64,000 bases of DNA from Sulfitobacter sp. (GCA_024636445.1 JAGXHE010000127.1:1-64000); one strand, 5' to 3'. Positions 25,950-37,290 are shown, counted from the first letter of the stretch. Translations and numbers: made by a program. Notes: generated from the sequence alone by a model not told the origin.

Positions 25950-27009
25950 TGCTTTGCCCACTGGCGCCACAATCGGCATTCTTGGTGGCGGCCAATTGGG
26001 CCGCATGCTGTCGGTCGCGGCCGCGCGTCTGGGGTTCAAGACCCACATCTTTGAACCCGGTGCCAATCCGCCCGCCGCTGACGTGGCCCACGCCTGCACC
26101 ACCGCGGCCTATGAAGATATCGCAGCGCTGACCGCTTTTGCGCAATCTGTCGACGTCATTACCTATGAATTCGAGAACATCCCCACAGCAGCGCTGGACA
26201 TTCTCGAGGCGATCAAACCGATCCACCCCAACCGCGACGCGTTGCGGATCAGTCAGGACCGTCTGACCGAAAAGGACTTCCTGACCGGACTTGGCCTGAA
26301 AACCGCGCCCTATGCCGACATCCCCGATGCCGCAGCGCTGAACGCCGCACTGGACACCATCGGCACGCCGTCGATCCTGAAAACCCGCCGTTTCGGCTAT
26401 GACGGCAAGGGACAGGCGCGGCTGGCCTCGCCCGACGACGCCGCACAGGCCATTGCCGACATGGCGGGCGCGCCTTCGCTGCTCGAAGGGTTCGTGGATT
26501 TCTCGATAGAGGTCTCGGTGATCGCCGCGCGCAGTGCTTCGGGCGATGTGGCCTGCTACGATCCCGGCGAAAACGTCCACCGGAACGGTATCCTGCACAC
26601 CACCACCGTCCCTGCCCGCTTGTCCGCCAGCCTGCGCACCGATGCGGTCTTGCTGGCGGCGCGTATCCTGAACGCGCTGGACTACGTGGGCGTGATGGGG
26701 GTCGAGCTGTTCGTCTCGCCCTCGGGCCTGATCGTCAACGAAGTCGCGCCGCGCGTGCACAACTCGGGCCATTGGACCCAGAACGGCTGCGCCGTGGACC
26801 AGTTCGAACAGCACATCCGCGCCGTTGCTGGCTGGCCCTTGGGCGACGGCCAGCGGCACAGCGATGTGGTGATGGAAAACCTGATCGGCGACGACATCGA
26901 CCGGGTGCCGGAACTGGCCGCGACCCGCGACACCGCGCTGCATCTTTATGGCAAGGCCGACACGAAACCGGGCCGCAAGATGGGCCACGTCAACCGCATC
27001 CTGCGCTAG
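25942..27009 (+). CDS. purK: N5-carboxyaminoimidazole ribonucleotide synthase
   Basis: A 355-residue ATP-grasp enzyme forming N5-CAIR from AIR, bicarbonate and ATP. The N-terminal [12 protein letters not shown], the [12 protein letters not shown] loop and the [14 protein letters not shown] metal/ATP site are clear. It overlaps purE by 8 nt, forming the usual purEK pair. It converges on phnM with a 9-nt gap. Confidence 0.96.
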   Translation: MTDALPTGATIGILGGGQLGRMLSVAAARLGFKTHIFEPGANPPAADVAHACTTAAYEDIAALTAFAQSVDVITYEFENIPTAALDILEAIKPIHPNRDALRISQDRLTEKDFLTGLGLKTAPYADIPDAAALNAALDTIGTPSILKTRRFGYDGKGQARLASPDDAAQAIADMAGAPSLLEGFVDFSIEVSVIAARSASGDVACYDPGENVHRNGILHTTTVPARLSASLRTDAVLLAARILNALDYVGVMGVELFVSPSGLIVNEVAPRVHNSGHWTQNGCAVDQFEQHIRAVAGWPLGDGQRHSDVVMENLIGDDIDRVPELAATRDTALHLYGKADTKPGRKMGHVNRILR

Positions 27010-27018
27010 GCTGGTGGC

Positions 27019-28158
27019 TCAGGCGACCAGCCGCGCCGCGATGTCACCGGACAGATAGCTGACCCGCCCGCCCGAGACGGTCATGGCCACGCGGTCGGCG
27101 GCGTCCAGCACCACCAGATCGGCGCGCTTGCCGGGCTGTAATATGCCACGGTCGTCCAGCCCCAGCGCCCGCGCCGGTCCCTCTGACACCAGCGCCCAGG
27201 CGGCGGCAAAATCCAGCACACCAGACCGCGCCAGCATCAGTGCTGCACGGCGGGGGCTGGGATAGTGGTAGTCCGACGCCACCGCATCGGCCAGGCCCAT
27301 CGACACAACGTCCAGCGCCGAGACATTGCCCTTGTGCGATCCGCCGCGCACCAGATTGGGCGCGCCCAGAATGACCACATCGCCCGCAGCATGTGCCGCC
27401 TCGGCGGCCTCCAGCGTTTCGGGAAACTCCGACACCTTCACCCCGCGCACACGCCAGGCGGCGCGGGCCTCGGCAGTCTGGTCGTCGTGGCTGCCCATCT
27501 GCACGCCCATCTCCGCCAGTCTGGCGCAAAGCGTATCGAGCGCCGCAGGCACTTCGGCGCGGCGCGCGTGCAGGTCCAGCAGCATCTGGAAATGCACCTC
27601 CGGGTTGCGCTGCGCCTTCAACGCCTGCCCCACCAGTCGCGGCGGCTTGCGCCCTTCGGCCAGTCGCGCATGGGGCAGATGGTCGTTGAAAACCACGTAG
27701 CGCACGGCCCATTCCGCAATTCGTTCGGGCAATCCGGCGTAATTATCCAGCAGATGCGTCTCGAACCGCAGCTGCGGGCGCAGGTCCGTCACCAGCTTGC
27801 CCGCCGTGTCGCGGATCGCGGCAAAGACCTGATCCGCGAAATTCATACCGCGCAGGCCGCCCTCCCAGCTGACGAACTGCGCCAGAACGCCGGTGGTGAT
27901 GCCATTGGCGGCCAGTTCTGCCTCGGCGGCGACGAGACCCTCAGCCATCTGTTTCATCGCACCGCGACGCGGGGCCAGATGCCGCTCGAACCCGTCGCCA
28001 TGCACGTCGACGATACCGGGCAGCACGCGATACCCCGTCAGATCCACGCTGCGGCCCACGAGCGCATCTATGATCAACCCACCACTCAGGCTCAGCCCGT
28101 CGCGGTGAAACCCTTGGCGCCCCAGCACATCCGCGCCGGTGATATCAATCGTCAGCAT
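27019..28158 (-). CDS. phnM: Alpha-D-ribose 1-methylphosphonate 5-triphosphate diphosphatase, PhnM-like
   Basis: A 379-residue amidohydrolase-fold protein. The PhnM hallmark [22 protein letters not shown] occurs near 45-66, with metal-binding H53; GSHDDQT and [14 protein letters not shown] also match. PhnM releases pyrophosphate from the ribosyl-triphosphate intermediate of the C-P lyase route. No other phn genes are here, so it is a stand-alone copy that may act on another phosphoribosyl triphosphate. ATG 28158 was chosen; the longer frame reaches into the lipase-like gene. It overlaps the lipase-like gene end by 14 nt. Confidence 0.83.
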   Translation of the reverse strand: MLTIDITGADVLGRQGFHRDGLSLSGGLIIDALVGRSVDLTGYRVLPGIVDVHGDGFERHLAPRRGAMKQMAEGLVAAEAELAANGITTGVLAQFVSWEGGLRGMNFADQVFAAIRDTAGKLVTDLRPQLRFETHLLDNYAGLPERIAEWAVRYVVFNDHLPHARLAEGRKPPRLVGQALKAQRNPEVHFQMLLDLHARRAEVPAALDTLCARLAEMGVQMGSHDDQTAEARAAWRVRGVKVSEFPETLEAAEAAHAAGDVVILGAPNLVRGGSHKGNVSALDVVSMGLADAVASDYHYPSPRRAALMLARSGVLDFAAAWALVSEGPARALGLDDRGILQPGKRADLVVLDAADRVAMTVSGGRVSYLSGDIAARLVA

Positions 28159-28936
28159 TGCGCGATGATCCCCAGAACCCGCCACGTGCAACACAGTCGC
28201 CGCCGGGGCAGTCCAGTTGTTCCAGCACGGCATCTAGCCATGACAGGTCATCTTCAAACATGCCCATGCGCAGAAAATGCAGCGTCTGCGAAATCACGCG
28301 CGGGTTGTTCATGATGAACGTGTGCGTCACAGGCAACACAATATGCGCGGTCATGCCTTTGACCCGCGTCGAGGCGACACTGACCTTGCCGTCATCCTGA
28401 CCCGGCAGCAGCGTCGAGAAATAGGCGTTCAGCGACTGGTTGCCCGCGATCACCCCCAGTGGAAAGTCTACCGGCGGCAAGCTGCGCGGCAGACCGTCCG
28501 GCCCGGTGCCCATCTGCATGCCCGCAGGTCCGTTCAGCCAGTCGAACGCCGCAAGATCGCCCAGCTTGTCCACCACTTCGCTGCCTTGGTTGGGCGGGGC
28601 CAGCATCACCACGCGGCCCAGTTGCGGCACATCGTGGTCGCGCAGCCATTCGCGCACCAGAATACCGCCCATCGAATGGGTCACGAAGTTGATCCTCTGA
28701 TCGCCACATTCAGCCAGGGCTGCGGGCAGCGCCCCCTCGGCCAGCGCGCCGACGCGCGCCTCGGTCGAGGGATAGCCGGGGCGGACCACCTGAAACCCGT
28801 CCGCCTCCAGCGCCGCCTCCATCAGGGCGAACGACGTCTCGGTGCGGGCCAGCCCGTGCAGCAAAATTACGCAATCTGCCCGCGCGGGGGCAGCCAGCAT
28901 CGCCAAAAGGGGCAGGATCAACAGGAATACTCTCAT
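28145..28936 (-). CDS. Secreted alpha/beta hydrolase (lipase-like)
   Basis: A 263-residue protein with a Sec signal peptide (about residues 1-20, [20 protein letters not shown]) and a mature alpha/beta-hydrolase: oxyanion-type LLHGLART near 25, and nucleophile elbow THSMGG at 86-91 with S88. It resembles periplasmic lipase/esterase-like proteins; a lipobox is absent, so it is soluble or secreted. The substrate is unknown. It is followed, with a 14-nt overlap, by phnM, indicating joint transcription. Confidence 0.82.
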   Translation of the reverse strand: MRVFLLILPLLAMLAAPARADCVILLHGLARTETSFALMEAALEADGFQVVRPGYPSTEARVGALAEGALPAALAECGDQRINFVTHSMGGILVREWLRDHDVPQLGRVVMLAPPNQGSEVVDKLGDLAAFDWLNGPAGMQMGTGPDGLPRSLPPVDFPLGVIAGNQSLNAYFSTLLPGQDDGKVSVASTRVKGMTAHIVLPVTHTFIMNNPRVISQTLHFLRMGMFEDDLSWLDAVLEQLDCPGGDCVARGGFWGSSRNADD

Positions 28937-29006
28937 GGGGTGTGAGATAGTGCCTTGGCGCGGTATATGAAATGGACAACGCGCAATTGCTTCGGGAAAA
29001 CCGCTT

Positions 29007-29462
29007 ATGTCCAGACCGCGCCCGCCCCGCATCGCTGCCCGCGCGGTCATCGTTCACGAAGGGCGGTTGCTGCTGGTCAACGCCTTTGCAGGCAACAGCA
29101 GCCCGTTGATGTGCGCCCCCGGTGGCGGGGTCGAGGCGCACAGCAGCCTGCCCACCAATCTGGCCCGCGAGGTCTACGAGGAAACCGGCCTGCGCGTGAC
29201 CGTGGGCGCGCCCTGTCTGATCAACGAATTTCACGACCGCAACCGCGACTTTCATCAGGTCGAGGTGTTCTTTCGCTGCACCCTTCAGGGCAGCGCTGAC
29301 ATCCCCGACAGCTGGCGCGACCCCGAGGCGGTGGTGACCAGACGCCTCTGGGTGACGGAAACTGAATTGGCAAAGGTGCCACACAAGCCGTCAAGCCTGG
29401 GGACGGTGGCTTTTGGTTCAGACGGGATCACCTATGATCCACTGGAACCTTTGGTGCGGTGA
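29007..29462 (+). CDS. NUDIX hydrolase
   Basis: A 151-residue Nudix protein. The box region is [25 protein letters not shown]: the REVYEETG metal-binding core is intact, while the first Glu of GX5EX7REUXEEXGU is Ser. It hydrolyses a nucleoside diphosphate-linked or similar compound; the substrate is not predictable. Divergent from the lipase-like gene and convergent with the DMT transporter, which it overlaps by 35 nt at the 3' ends. Confidence 0.87.
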   Translation: MSRPRPPRIAARAVIVHEGRLLLVNAFAGNSSPLMCAPGGGVEAHSSLPTNLAREVYEETGLRVTVGAPCLINEFHDRNRDFHQVEVFFRCTLQGSADIPDSWRDPEAVVTRRLWVTETELAKVPHKPSSLGTVAFGSDGITYDPLEPLVR

Positions 29463-30276
29463 CAGCCCATGCAATACCGCCCAGCACCAGTGCGGCTGCC
29501 GCCACCATCAGCCCGCTGACCGGCTCGCCCAATATCACGGCCCCCGCGACGATCGCGATGATCGGGACGCTCAGCTGCACCACCGCCGCCGTCGTCTGCG
29601 CCAGACGCGGCAGCACCGTGTACCACAGCGCATAGCCCAGCCCCGAGGTCACGGCCCCCGAGATCACCGCCAACCCGATGCCCAAGGGCCGCGCAGTCAT
29701 GTCGGGGCCAATCAGAAACACCGCCAGCACCGGCAGGCACAGAACGAAATTCGCCGCTGTCGCAGGCAGCGGGTCAGGCTCGGACTTGCCGGAAATCGTG
29801 TAGACGGCCCAGCCGAGGCCCGCCACAACCATCATCAAAGCCCCCGCAGGATCGGTGCGGCTGCCCGGCCCCGGCCACAGCACCAGCAGCAGCCCGGCAA
29901 AGGCTATGCCCGCCCCCGCCATCTGCCGAGCCGTGGGGGCCGCACCCCGAAGGGCACCCCATCCGAACATGGTAATCTGCACCACCCCGAACAGGATCAG
30001 CGCGCCCATACCTGCATCAAGCACCACGTAAGACAGCGAAAACCCCGCCATATAGGCCGCCAGCGACAAGGCCCCCAAGACCCGCGCAGGGCGCAACAGC
30101 GGCAGCGGCGTGCGCCGCACGCTCAGCACCATGCACAGGATCACCACGCCCGAGATCACCCGGATCAGCGCAAAGCTGGCAGGGTCAATGCTCCCACTGC
30201 CGACAGCCGCACGGTTCAGCACCGAATTGGCGGCAAAGGCCACCATCGTCAGCGCGGTCAGAAGGGTCAGCTTCAT
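29428..30276 (-). CDS. DMT family transporter (EamA domains)
   Basis: A 282-residue integral membrane protein with about ten hydrophobic helices arranged as two EamA repeats (N-half containing NSVLNRAAVG, C-half containing ISGAVTSGLGYALWY and SVPIIAIVAGAVILGEPVS). Members export amino acids, metabolites or drugs. ATG 30276 (MKLTLLTALT) gives a regular first helix; the longer frame starts at 30297. It follows the GNAT gene by 4 nt and is likely cotranscribed. Confidence 0.88.
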   Translation of the reverse strand: MKLTLLTALTMVAFAANSVLNRAAVGSGSIDPASFALIRVISGVVILCMVLSVRRTPLPLLRPARVLGALSLAAYMAGFSLSYVVLDAGMGALILFGVVQITMFGWGALRGAAPTARQMAGAGIAFAGLLLVLWPGPGSRTDPAGALMMVVAGLGWAVYTISGKSEPDPLPATAANFVLCLPVLAVFLIGPDMTARPLGIGLAVISGAVTSGLGYALWYTVLPRLAQTTAAVVQLSVPIIAIVAGAVILGEPVSGLMVAAAALVLGGIAWAVTAPKVPVDHR

Positions 30277-30280
30277 GGTG

Positions 30281-30775
30281 TCAGTCCAGTTTGGCAAAGG
30301 CCTTGGGGTATTTCAGCGCCACCACTTTCGGCACATCCACTCCCGGCCCTGCAAGCATCATGTGCTCCAATGGATAGAGCGATGTCAGCCCCTGCGCACG
30401 GGCCTGAGAAAACCCGGCCCTTTCGTAGAACGCCACCTGCCCCAGCACCACGACATAAGTCTGGCTCAGCCGTGCCCATTCGGCCAGCATGCCGATCATC
30501 CGCCGTCCCAACCCGCTGCGTTGACGGTCGGGGGATACGGCCACGGGGGCCAGACACAGCCAGCCCTTGGGTGCCACCATGTAGGACAGCGCGTAATAGC
30601 CCGCGATGCGACCGTCCCACGTGGCGACACTTTCGCCCGCCATCACACCATCCTTGCGCAATGCCCTGACCAGATCTGCCTCGCCCGAGCCATCAAAGGC
30701 TTTGCGCAGAAGCGTATCGACTTCGTCTTCTTCGCCCCGGCGCAGTTCGCGGGAAAAATCCGGTCCGATCATCAT
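30281..30775 (-). CDS. GNAT family N-acetyltransferase
   Basis: A 164-residue GNAT protein resembling YhbS-type enzymes. The acetyl-CoA motif A is APVAVSPDRQRSGLGRRMI, followed by YVVVLGQVAFYERAGFSQA. The acceptor is unknown. The start at 30775 was chosen because GGAG lies 9 nt before it; an ATG at 30793 exists but has no ribosome site and almost abuts the groEL terminator. Confidence 0.85.
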   Translation of the reverse strand: MMIGPDFSRELRRGEEDEVDTLLRKAFDGSGEADLVRALRKDGVMAGESVATWDGRIAGYYALSYMVAPKGWLCLAPVAVSPDRQRSGLGRRMIGMLAEWARLSQTYVVVLGQVAFYERAGFSQARAQGLTSLYPLEHMMLAGPGVDVPKVVALKYPKAFAKLD

Positions 30776-30796
30776 GTGCCAACTCTCCGTCATACG

Positions 30797-30825
30797 AAAA
30801 AGGGGCCGCCCGCAGGCAGCCCCTT
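30797..30825 (-). terminator. Rho-independent terminator of groESL
   Basis: On the minus strand AAGGGGCTGCC pairs with GGCGGCCCCTT (one G-T pair), loop of 4 nt, followed by TTTTT. It lies 36 nt past the groEL stop. Confidence 0.9.
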
Positions 30826-30860
30826 CTTATAGATCAAAGCGTTCGGTGAGGAACGGCAGA

Positions 30861-32540
<1,680 letters not shown>

Positions 32541-32567
32541 TCAAGAGGGTCAGAGCAAGCGTTTCGC

Positions 32568-32855
32568 TTACTCGATGATCCCCATGATGTCGGATTCTTT
32601 CATCATCAGCAGTTCTTCGCCTGCGACGGTGACTTCGGTGCCCGACCATTTGCCGAACAGAATTTTGTCGCCTGGCTTGACGGCCATATCGATCAGCTCG
32701 CCGTTGTCTTTACGGGCGCCTGTGCCAACCGATACGATTTCGCCTTCCGAGGGCTTTTCTTTCGCGCTATCGGGAATAATCAACCCGCCAGCAGTTTTCT
32801 CTTCGCTTTCCGTGCGGCGAACCAGCACGCGGTCATGAAGCGGTTTCAATGCCAT
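32568..32855 (-). CDS. groES: Co-chaperonin GroES
   Basis: A 95-residue co-chaperonin with the N-terminal [14 protein letters not shown], the mobile loop around [18 protein letters not shown] and a C-terminal [12 protein letters not shown]. It forms the heptameric lid on GroEL. First gene of the operon, controlled by CIRCE. Confidence 0.98.
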   Translation of the reverse strand: MALKPLHDRVLVRRTESEEKTAGGLIIPDSAKEKPSEGEIVSVGTGARKDNGELIDMAVKPGDKILFGKWSGTEVTVAGEELLMMKESDIMGIIE

Positions 32856-32913
32856 CTTTGCAGCTCCTTAAGGCTCAAAGTTACTCCCTTTCAGGGCACC
32901 ATGGCGCCCTGCG

Positions 32914-32940
32914 TTAGCACTCAGCTCTTCCGAGTGATAA
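32914..32940 (-). promoter_or_regulatory. CIRCE element (HrcA operator) of groESL
   Basis: TTAGCACTC, 9 nt, GAGTGATAA: the CIRCE consensus TTAGCACTC-N9-GAGTGCTAA with one mismatch in the right arm. It lies 59 nt before the groES start and just downstream of the TTGACA promoter, so HrcA binding would block transcription until heat shock. Confidence 0.95.
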
Positions 32941-32947
32941 CGCCGCA

Positions 32948-32976
32948 TAGCTAGGGATGTGCGACTGGCCTGTCAA
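32948..32976 (-). promoter_or_regulatory. Candidate sigma-70-type promoter of groESL
   Basis: On the minus strand a perfect TTGACA (32971-32976) is followed after 17 nt by TAGCTA (32948-32953). The -10 is poor but the position directly before CIRCE fits. Confidence 0.5.
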
Positions 32977-33087
32977 CAGCGCTCATTGTGAAAATTTTTC
33001 GCCATATTTCGGGCTCATGCCTTGCCTTCCCCTTGTCTTCTGCGGCGCAGCGCATAGCGTGATGAAAGCAATGACCAAAAGGCCCTG

Positions 33088-34074
33088 ATGATGTTTCGCA
33101 CCCTTGTATTCACGCTTGCCCTGACGCTCCCGCAAATGGTTGCGGCTGCCTGCAACGGCACCGACCTGCGCACCGTTCTCAGTGCGGAACAGTCCGCCGC
33201 ACTGGCCACAGAGATGCAGGGCATGCCCTACCCAGATGGGAACCACTGGGTTGCACACAAGGGGGACCAGGTGATTCATCTGATCGGCACCCTTCATCTG
33301 GCCGATCCGCGCCTGCCCGCAATCGCCGCGCGGCTGGCCCCGGTGATCGCCTCTGCCGACCTGCTGATGGCCGAAGTCACCGCCACAGAAGAGGCGCAAC
33401 TCAAGCACGCGGTGGCAACAAGGCCCGACATGATTGCGCAGACATCCGGCCCCACCCTGATCGAGCTGATGCCCGCAGATGATTGGGAGGTCCTTGCCCG
33501 CGCCGCGTCCGAACGCGGCATCCCGCCGTTCATGGCCGCAAAGTTTCAGCCCTGGTATCTGTCGATGGTGCTGGGCATGCCGCCCTGCGTTTTGACGTCC
33601 ATGAAGGATGGCCAGCACGGTCTGGACAAGGCGCTGTTACTGATCGCCAAGGACAATGATGTGCCTGCTGTGGCGCTCGAGCCTTTCGATACGTTGTTCA
33701 CGCTCATGGGTCAGGACACACTGGAACAACAGGTTGACGTCCTGCGCCTTGGCGTGACCCCGACGCCGCAATCCGAAGACATGACCGCGACACTGGTCGC
33801 GCAGTATTTCGACGAAGACCACGGCGCGATCATGCCCTTGAACCGCGTGGTCGGTAAAGATTGGGTCGACATGCCGGATGCTGAATACAATGCGCTCTTC
33901 GACGACATGCTCGACACTTTGATCATCCAGCGCAACGCCATGTGGCTGCCCAAGATCATCGCCACTGAGGGCGTTGTCGTGGTCGCTGTCGGCGCAGGCC
34001 ATTTGGGCGGCAGCGACGGGCTGCTGCATCTGCTTGAACGTGAAGGATACGCCCTCAGACGCCAGCCGTTCTAA
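33088..34074 (+). CDS. TraB/GumN family protein, exported
   Basis: A 328-residue protein with a Sec signal peptide (about 1-21, ending VAAAC). The TraB/GumN motifs are GTLH at 67-70, an acidic MAEVT strand near 94-98, and the C-terminal GAGHLGG. The family has a metal-dependent hydrolase-like fold (related to Tiki proteases) but bacterial substrates are unknown. It is divergent from groESL and convergent with the DUF2161 gene, overlapping it by 4 nt. Confidence 0.85.
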   Translation: MMFRTLVFTLALTLPQMVAAACNGTDLRTVLSAEQSAALATEMQGMPYPDGNHWVAHKGDQVIHLIGTLHLADPRLPAIAARLAPVIASADLLMAEVTATEEAQLKHAVATRPDMIAQTSGPTLIELMPADDWEVLARAASERGIPPFMAAKFQPWYLSMVLGMPPCVLTSMKDGQHGLDKALLLIAKDNDVPAVALEPFDTLFTLMGQDTLEQQVDVLRLGVTPTPQSEDMTATLVAQYFDEDHGAIMPLNRVVGKDWVDMPDAEYNALFDDMLDTLIIQRNAMWLPKIIATEGVVVVAVGAGHLGGSDGLLHLLEREGYALRRQPF

Positions 34075-34748
34075 CTGCCCAGCGCCACACCTGCCGCTGT
34101 CACGGCCTCGGCCCCCTTGGGTGTCAGACCGTAGATGCCCTTGTCGACCTTCTCGAACCAGCCGTAGTGATCGTCGCGCATCATTGTCGTGGCGCGCGCC
34201 ACACCGGTTTCGCGGGCCACGTCCGCGCCTTTGCATGCGCCCGCCTCGTATAGATAGAGTGCGAGCTTGACCGCATCCTGACGGTAGGCCGTGACCAGAC
34301 CCACCCGCGTCTGCCCACCATCGTTCGGATCGCCCTGCCGCCGCGCAAACTCGCGCAGCAACCGGCCCTCGCGTTTCTTCGACTTGCGCGGCGCAAAGGG
34401 CCCCGGATCGCAATGCACCTCGACCAGCCCGTCGCTGATGCGCACCGTCATCAGCCCCAGACCCAGCCGCCGCGCCAGCGTCGTCATCTCCTTGAGCGTG
34501 CGCGCAAACCTCTTTCCCTGTCCACGCGCCACGGCCATGTACACATCATCCGACACCGCCAGACGCGCCACGCATTGATGCACCAGCGTCAGCGAAAACC
34601 CCAACTTCAGCTCGACGATCACCGGCGGCTCGCCGCCGCGCACTGCCACCACATCGGCAGCGCCCACTTCGGCCTTGACCACATAGCCCTGCGCCTCGAG
34701 AAAGGCTTTGACGGGCAGATAAAGATCGGTTTCGCGCGCAGCACTCAT
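34071..34748 (-). CDS. DUF2161 family protein, PD-(D/E)xK nuclease-like
   Basis: A 225-residue protein fitting DUF2161. The N-terminal half has the pattern of a PD-(D/E)xK nuclease core: E23 region, GAADVVAV, then VIVELKLGFS (ExK). The C-terminal half (about 150-225) looks like a winged helix with VARETGVARATTMMRDDHYGWFEKV. Together this suggests a DNA-acting enzyme, though the family is annotated only as putative phosphodiesterase. Its neighbour YjbR is divergent across 53 nt. Confidence 0.78.
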   Translation of the reverse strand: MSAARETDLYLPVKAFLEAQGYVVKAEVGAADVVAVRGGEPPVIVELKLGFSLTLVHQCVARLAVSDDVYMAVARGQGKRFARTLKEMTTLARRLGLGLMTVRISDGLVEVHCDPGPFAPRKSKKREGRLLREFARRQGDPNDGGQTRVGLVTAYRQDAVKLALYLYEAGACKGADVARETGVARATTMMRDDHYGWFEKVDKGIYGLTPKGAEAVTAAGVALGS

Positions 34749-34801
34749 GGCGCGCAGCTAACACCATTTCCCGCAGCACCCCAAGACGCTATCGTGCGGC
34801 C

Positions 34802-35155
34802 ATGACCCGCGACGAGTTCAACGCATATTGCGCCGCCAGACCCGCCACCACCCACGTGGTGCAGTGGGGCAATGCGGACGTGTGGAAAGTCGGAGGCAAG
34901 GTCTTTGCCATCTGCGGCTGGGCCGACGACGCCCCGGCGTTTACCTTCAAGGTGACCGAACTGGCCTTCGAGGTGCTAAGTGACATGCCCGGCCTGCGCC
35001 CCGCGCCCTATCTGGCCTCACGCGGGATGAAGTGGATTCAGCACTACGACACGCCGGGGCTGAACGACGCGGAACTGGTCCGGCACATCGACGCCTCATA
35101 CGACATGATCGCGGCCAAGCTGCCCCGCAAGACACGCGCCGAACTGGGGCTGTGA
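34802..35155 (+). CDS. MmcQ/YjbR family DNA-binding-like protein
   Basis: A 117-residue protein of the MmcQ/YjbR family: TRDEFNAYCAARPATTH, KVGGKVFAICGWAD, FKVTELAFEVLSDMPGLRPAPYLASRGMKWI. The CyaY-like fold can bind DNA in vitro, but the role is unknown. Short leader, divergent from the DUF2161 gene. Confidence 0.88.
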   Translation: MTRDEFNAYCAARPATTHVVQWGNADVWKVGGKVFAICGWADDAPAFTFKVTELAFEVLSDMPGLRPAPYLASRGMKWIQHYDTPGLNDAELVRHIDASYDMIAAKLPRKTRAELGL

Positions 35156-35258
35156 CGCGCCCCTTTCGCAGCGCGGCAAAGCCAAATACGGCAGGTGACA
35201 ATACGCATATGCCCGCCTATAAGGCCCGCAAAACCACATGCAATATCAGGACGCTTTC

Positions 35259-36179
35259 ATGACAACCCTCGTTTTCGGCCACAAATCCCCCGACACCGAC
35301 AGCACCGGCAGCCCGATCATCTGGGCGTGGTATCTCAACACGGTCCAGGGCGTCGACGCCAAGCCCGTGTTGCTGGGCGAGCCGAACACCGAAGCGGCCT
35401 TCATGCTCAAGCGCTGGAACCTCGACAAGCCGCAGATCATCACCGAAGTGTCCGACGGCACACCCGTGGTCATCGTCGATACCAACAATCCCGCCGAGCT
35501 GCCCGCAAACATCAACAAATGCGACATCACGGCGATCATCGACCATCACAAACTGGTCGGCGGTCTGGAAACGGCGGGGCCGATCCACATCGCGATGGAG
35601 CCGCTGGCCTGCACCGCGACGATCTTGTGGAAATTGATCGGCAAGCACATGGCGCAGATGCCCGACAATATCAAAGGCGCGATGCTGTCGTGCATCCTGT
35701 CCGACACGCTGGAATTCCGCAGCCCGACCACAACGCAAGAAGACAAGGCCATCGCCTATGATCTGGCCGAGCAACTGGGCGTCGATATCCCCGCCTATGC
35801 CTCGGAAATGTTCGAAGCCAAATCCGACGTATCGTCGTTCTCGGATGCCGAACTGCTGCGCATGGACAGCAAGGAATACACCGTCGACGGCAAGGAATTC
35901 CGCGTCAGCGTGCTGGAAACAACGGCGCCCAAGATCATTCTGGACCGCAAGGACAGCCTGATGGCGTCGATGATCGATGTGGCGGCCGAAGACGGTGCCG
36001 ATCAGGTGCTGCTCTTCGTCGTCGATATCCTGAACGAACAGGCGACGCTGCTGGTGCCCAACGATCTGGTGAAAACCGTGGCCGAGAAAAGCTTTGGCGT
36101 GACCGTGACAGGCGACATGGTGGTTCTCCCCGGCGTGATGAGTCGCAAAAAACAGATCATCCCCAACCTCAAGGTATAA
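35259..36179 (+). CDS. ppaC: Manganese-dependent inorganic pyrophosphatase
   Basis: A 306-residue family II pyrophosphatase. Metal ligands are visible in GHKSPDTDS (H8, D12, D14) and the DHH motif IIDHHKL, with the C-terminal SRKKQIIP substrate site. It drives biosynthesis by hydrolysing PPi with Mn2+. The start at 35259 has an AGGA site and matches the family; the upstream in-frame codon at 35238 does not. A strong terminator follows. Confidence 0.95.
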   Translation: MTTLVFGHKSPDTDSTGSPIIWAWYLNTVQGVDAKPVLLGEPNTEAAFMLKRWNLDKPQIITEVSDGTPVVIVDTNNPAELPANINKCDITAIIDHHKLVGGLETAGPIHIAMEPLACTATILWKLIGKHMAQMPDNIKGAMLSCILSDTLEFRSPTTTQEDKAIAYDLAEQLGVDIPAYASEMFEAKSDVSSFSDAELLRMDSKEYTVDGKEFRVSVLETTAPKIILDRKDSLMASMIDVAAEDGADQVLLFVVDILNEQATLLVPNDLVKTVAEKSFGVTVTGDMVVLPGVMSRKKQIIPNLKV

Positions 36180-36222
36180 GGCCGCTTCAGGCCCACTACG
36201 TTTAGGGGCACAGGTTCTAATG

Positions 36223-36247
36223 AAGGCGGGCATTTGCCCGCCTTTTT
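36223..36247 (+). terminator. Rho-independent terminator after ppaC
   Basis: AAGGCGGGC-ATTT-GCCCGCCTT, a perfect 9-bp stem followed by TTTTT, 44 nt past the ppaC stop. Confidence 0.95.
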
Positions 36248-36329
36248 CATGTCGCGACCTCCCCGCCCTTGCGCCCCGCGTGCGTTTCATGCTCGAAGCC
36301 TAAGGGACCGCAGCCAAAAGGACCGCCTC

Positions 36330-37202
36330 ATGACCCAGATCATTTCCGCCCTTTCCGATGTCTCCGACCGTTACGACGCGTTGTTCGTTGATCTGTGGGG
36401 CTGCGTTCACAACGGTGTCGATGCGTTCCCCGATGCCATCGCCGCCTTGCAGGCCTATCGCAAGCGCGGCGGCACCGTGGTTCTGGTCACCAACGCCCCG
36501 CGCCCCCGCGCCAGCGTCACCGAACAGATCGCACGTTTCGGCATCCCCGACGACGCATGGGACACCATCGCCACCTCGGGCGACAGCGCGCGCACTGCGA
36601 TGTACCGCGGCGCCGTCGGCCAAAAAGTCTTCTTCATCGGAGAAGCGCGGGACACCAACTTTTTCGACCCCATCGGCGTGGTCGAAGATCCGGTCGACAT
36701 CCAGATCGTTCCGCTGGAAGAGGCCGAAGGCATCGTCTGCACCGGCCCGTTCGATCCGATGGCCGACGTTGCAGACCTGCGCCCGCAACTGCTTTTTGCC
36801 AAGCAGAAAGGGCTGAAACTGCTCTGCGCCAATCCCGATATTGTCGTGGACCGTGGCGACGTGCGCGAATGGTGCGCCGGTGCCGTGGCCAAGCTCTATA
36901 CCGAAATGGGCGGCGAAAGCCTCTATACCGGCAAGCCGCATCCGCCGATCTACGATCTGGCCCGCATGCGTCTGGCCGAACTTGACCGCAAGGTCGACAG
37001 CGCATCGATTCTGGCAATAGGCGACGGCGTTCTGACCGATATCCAGGGCGCGCAGGGCGAGGATATCGATTCTCTGTTCATCTCCGGCGGGCTGGCGGCG
37101 GAAGAGACCAAAACCGACACCCAACCCGACGCGGATGCGCTGAAAACCTATCTGGACGGCGAAATGGTCAACCCCACGTATACCATCGGCTTTTTGCGGT
37201 AG
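36330..37202 (+). CDS. TIGR01459-type HAD hydrolase
   Basis: A 290-residue HAD superfamily IIA protein. Motif I reads FVDLWGCVHNG with nucleophile D21, but the usual second Asp at +2 is Trp. Motif II is VVLVTNAPRPR, and the C-terminal SILAIGDGVLTDIQGA carries motif IV. The cap resembles NagD-like sugar-phosphate phosphatases. The physiological substrate is unknown. AAAAGGA precedes ATG 36330; longer frames start inside the terminator. Confidence 0.87.
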   Translation: MTQIISALSDVSDRYDALFVDLWGCVHNGVDAFPDAIAALQAYRKRGGTVVLVTNAPRPRASVTEQIARFGIPDDAWDTIATSGDSARTAMYRGAVGQKVFFIGEARDTNFFDPIGVVEDPVDIQIVPLEEAEGIVCTGPFDPMADVADLRPQLLFAKQKGLKLLCANPDIVVDRGDVREWCAGAVAKLYTEMGGESLYTGKPHPPIYDLARMRLAELDRKVDSASILAIGDGVLTDIQGAQGEDIDSLFISGGLAAEETKTDTQPDADALKTYLDGEMVNPTYTIGFLR

Positions 37203-37290
37203 TCACTTTTTCCTTGGCTTTTCTGCGCGTGCAAAGTAATTATATTGCTAGAAACTGCGAACCTACGCCAGAAAATAACCGGAGCCGTGA

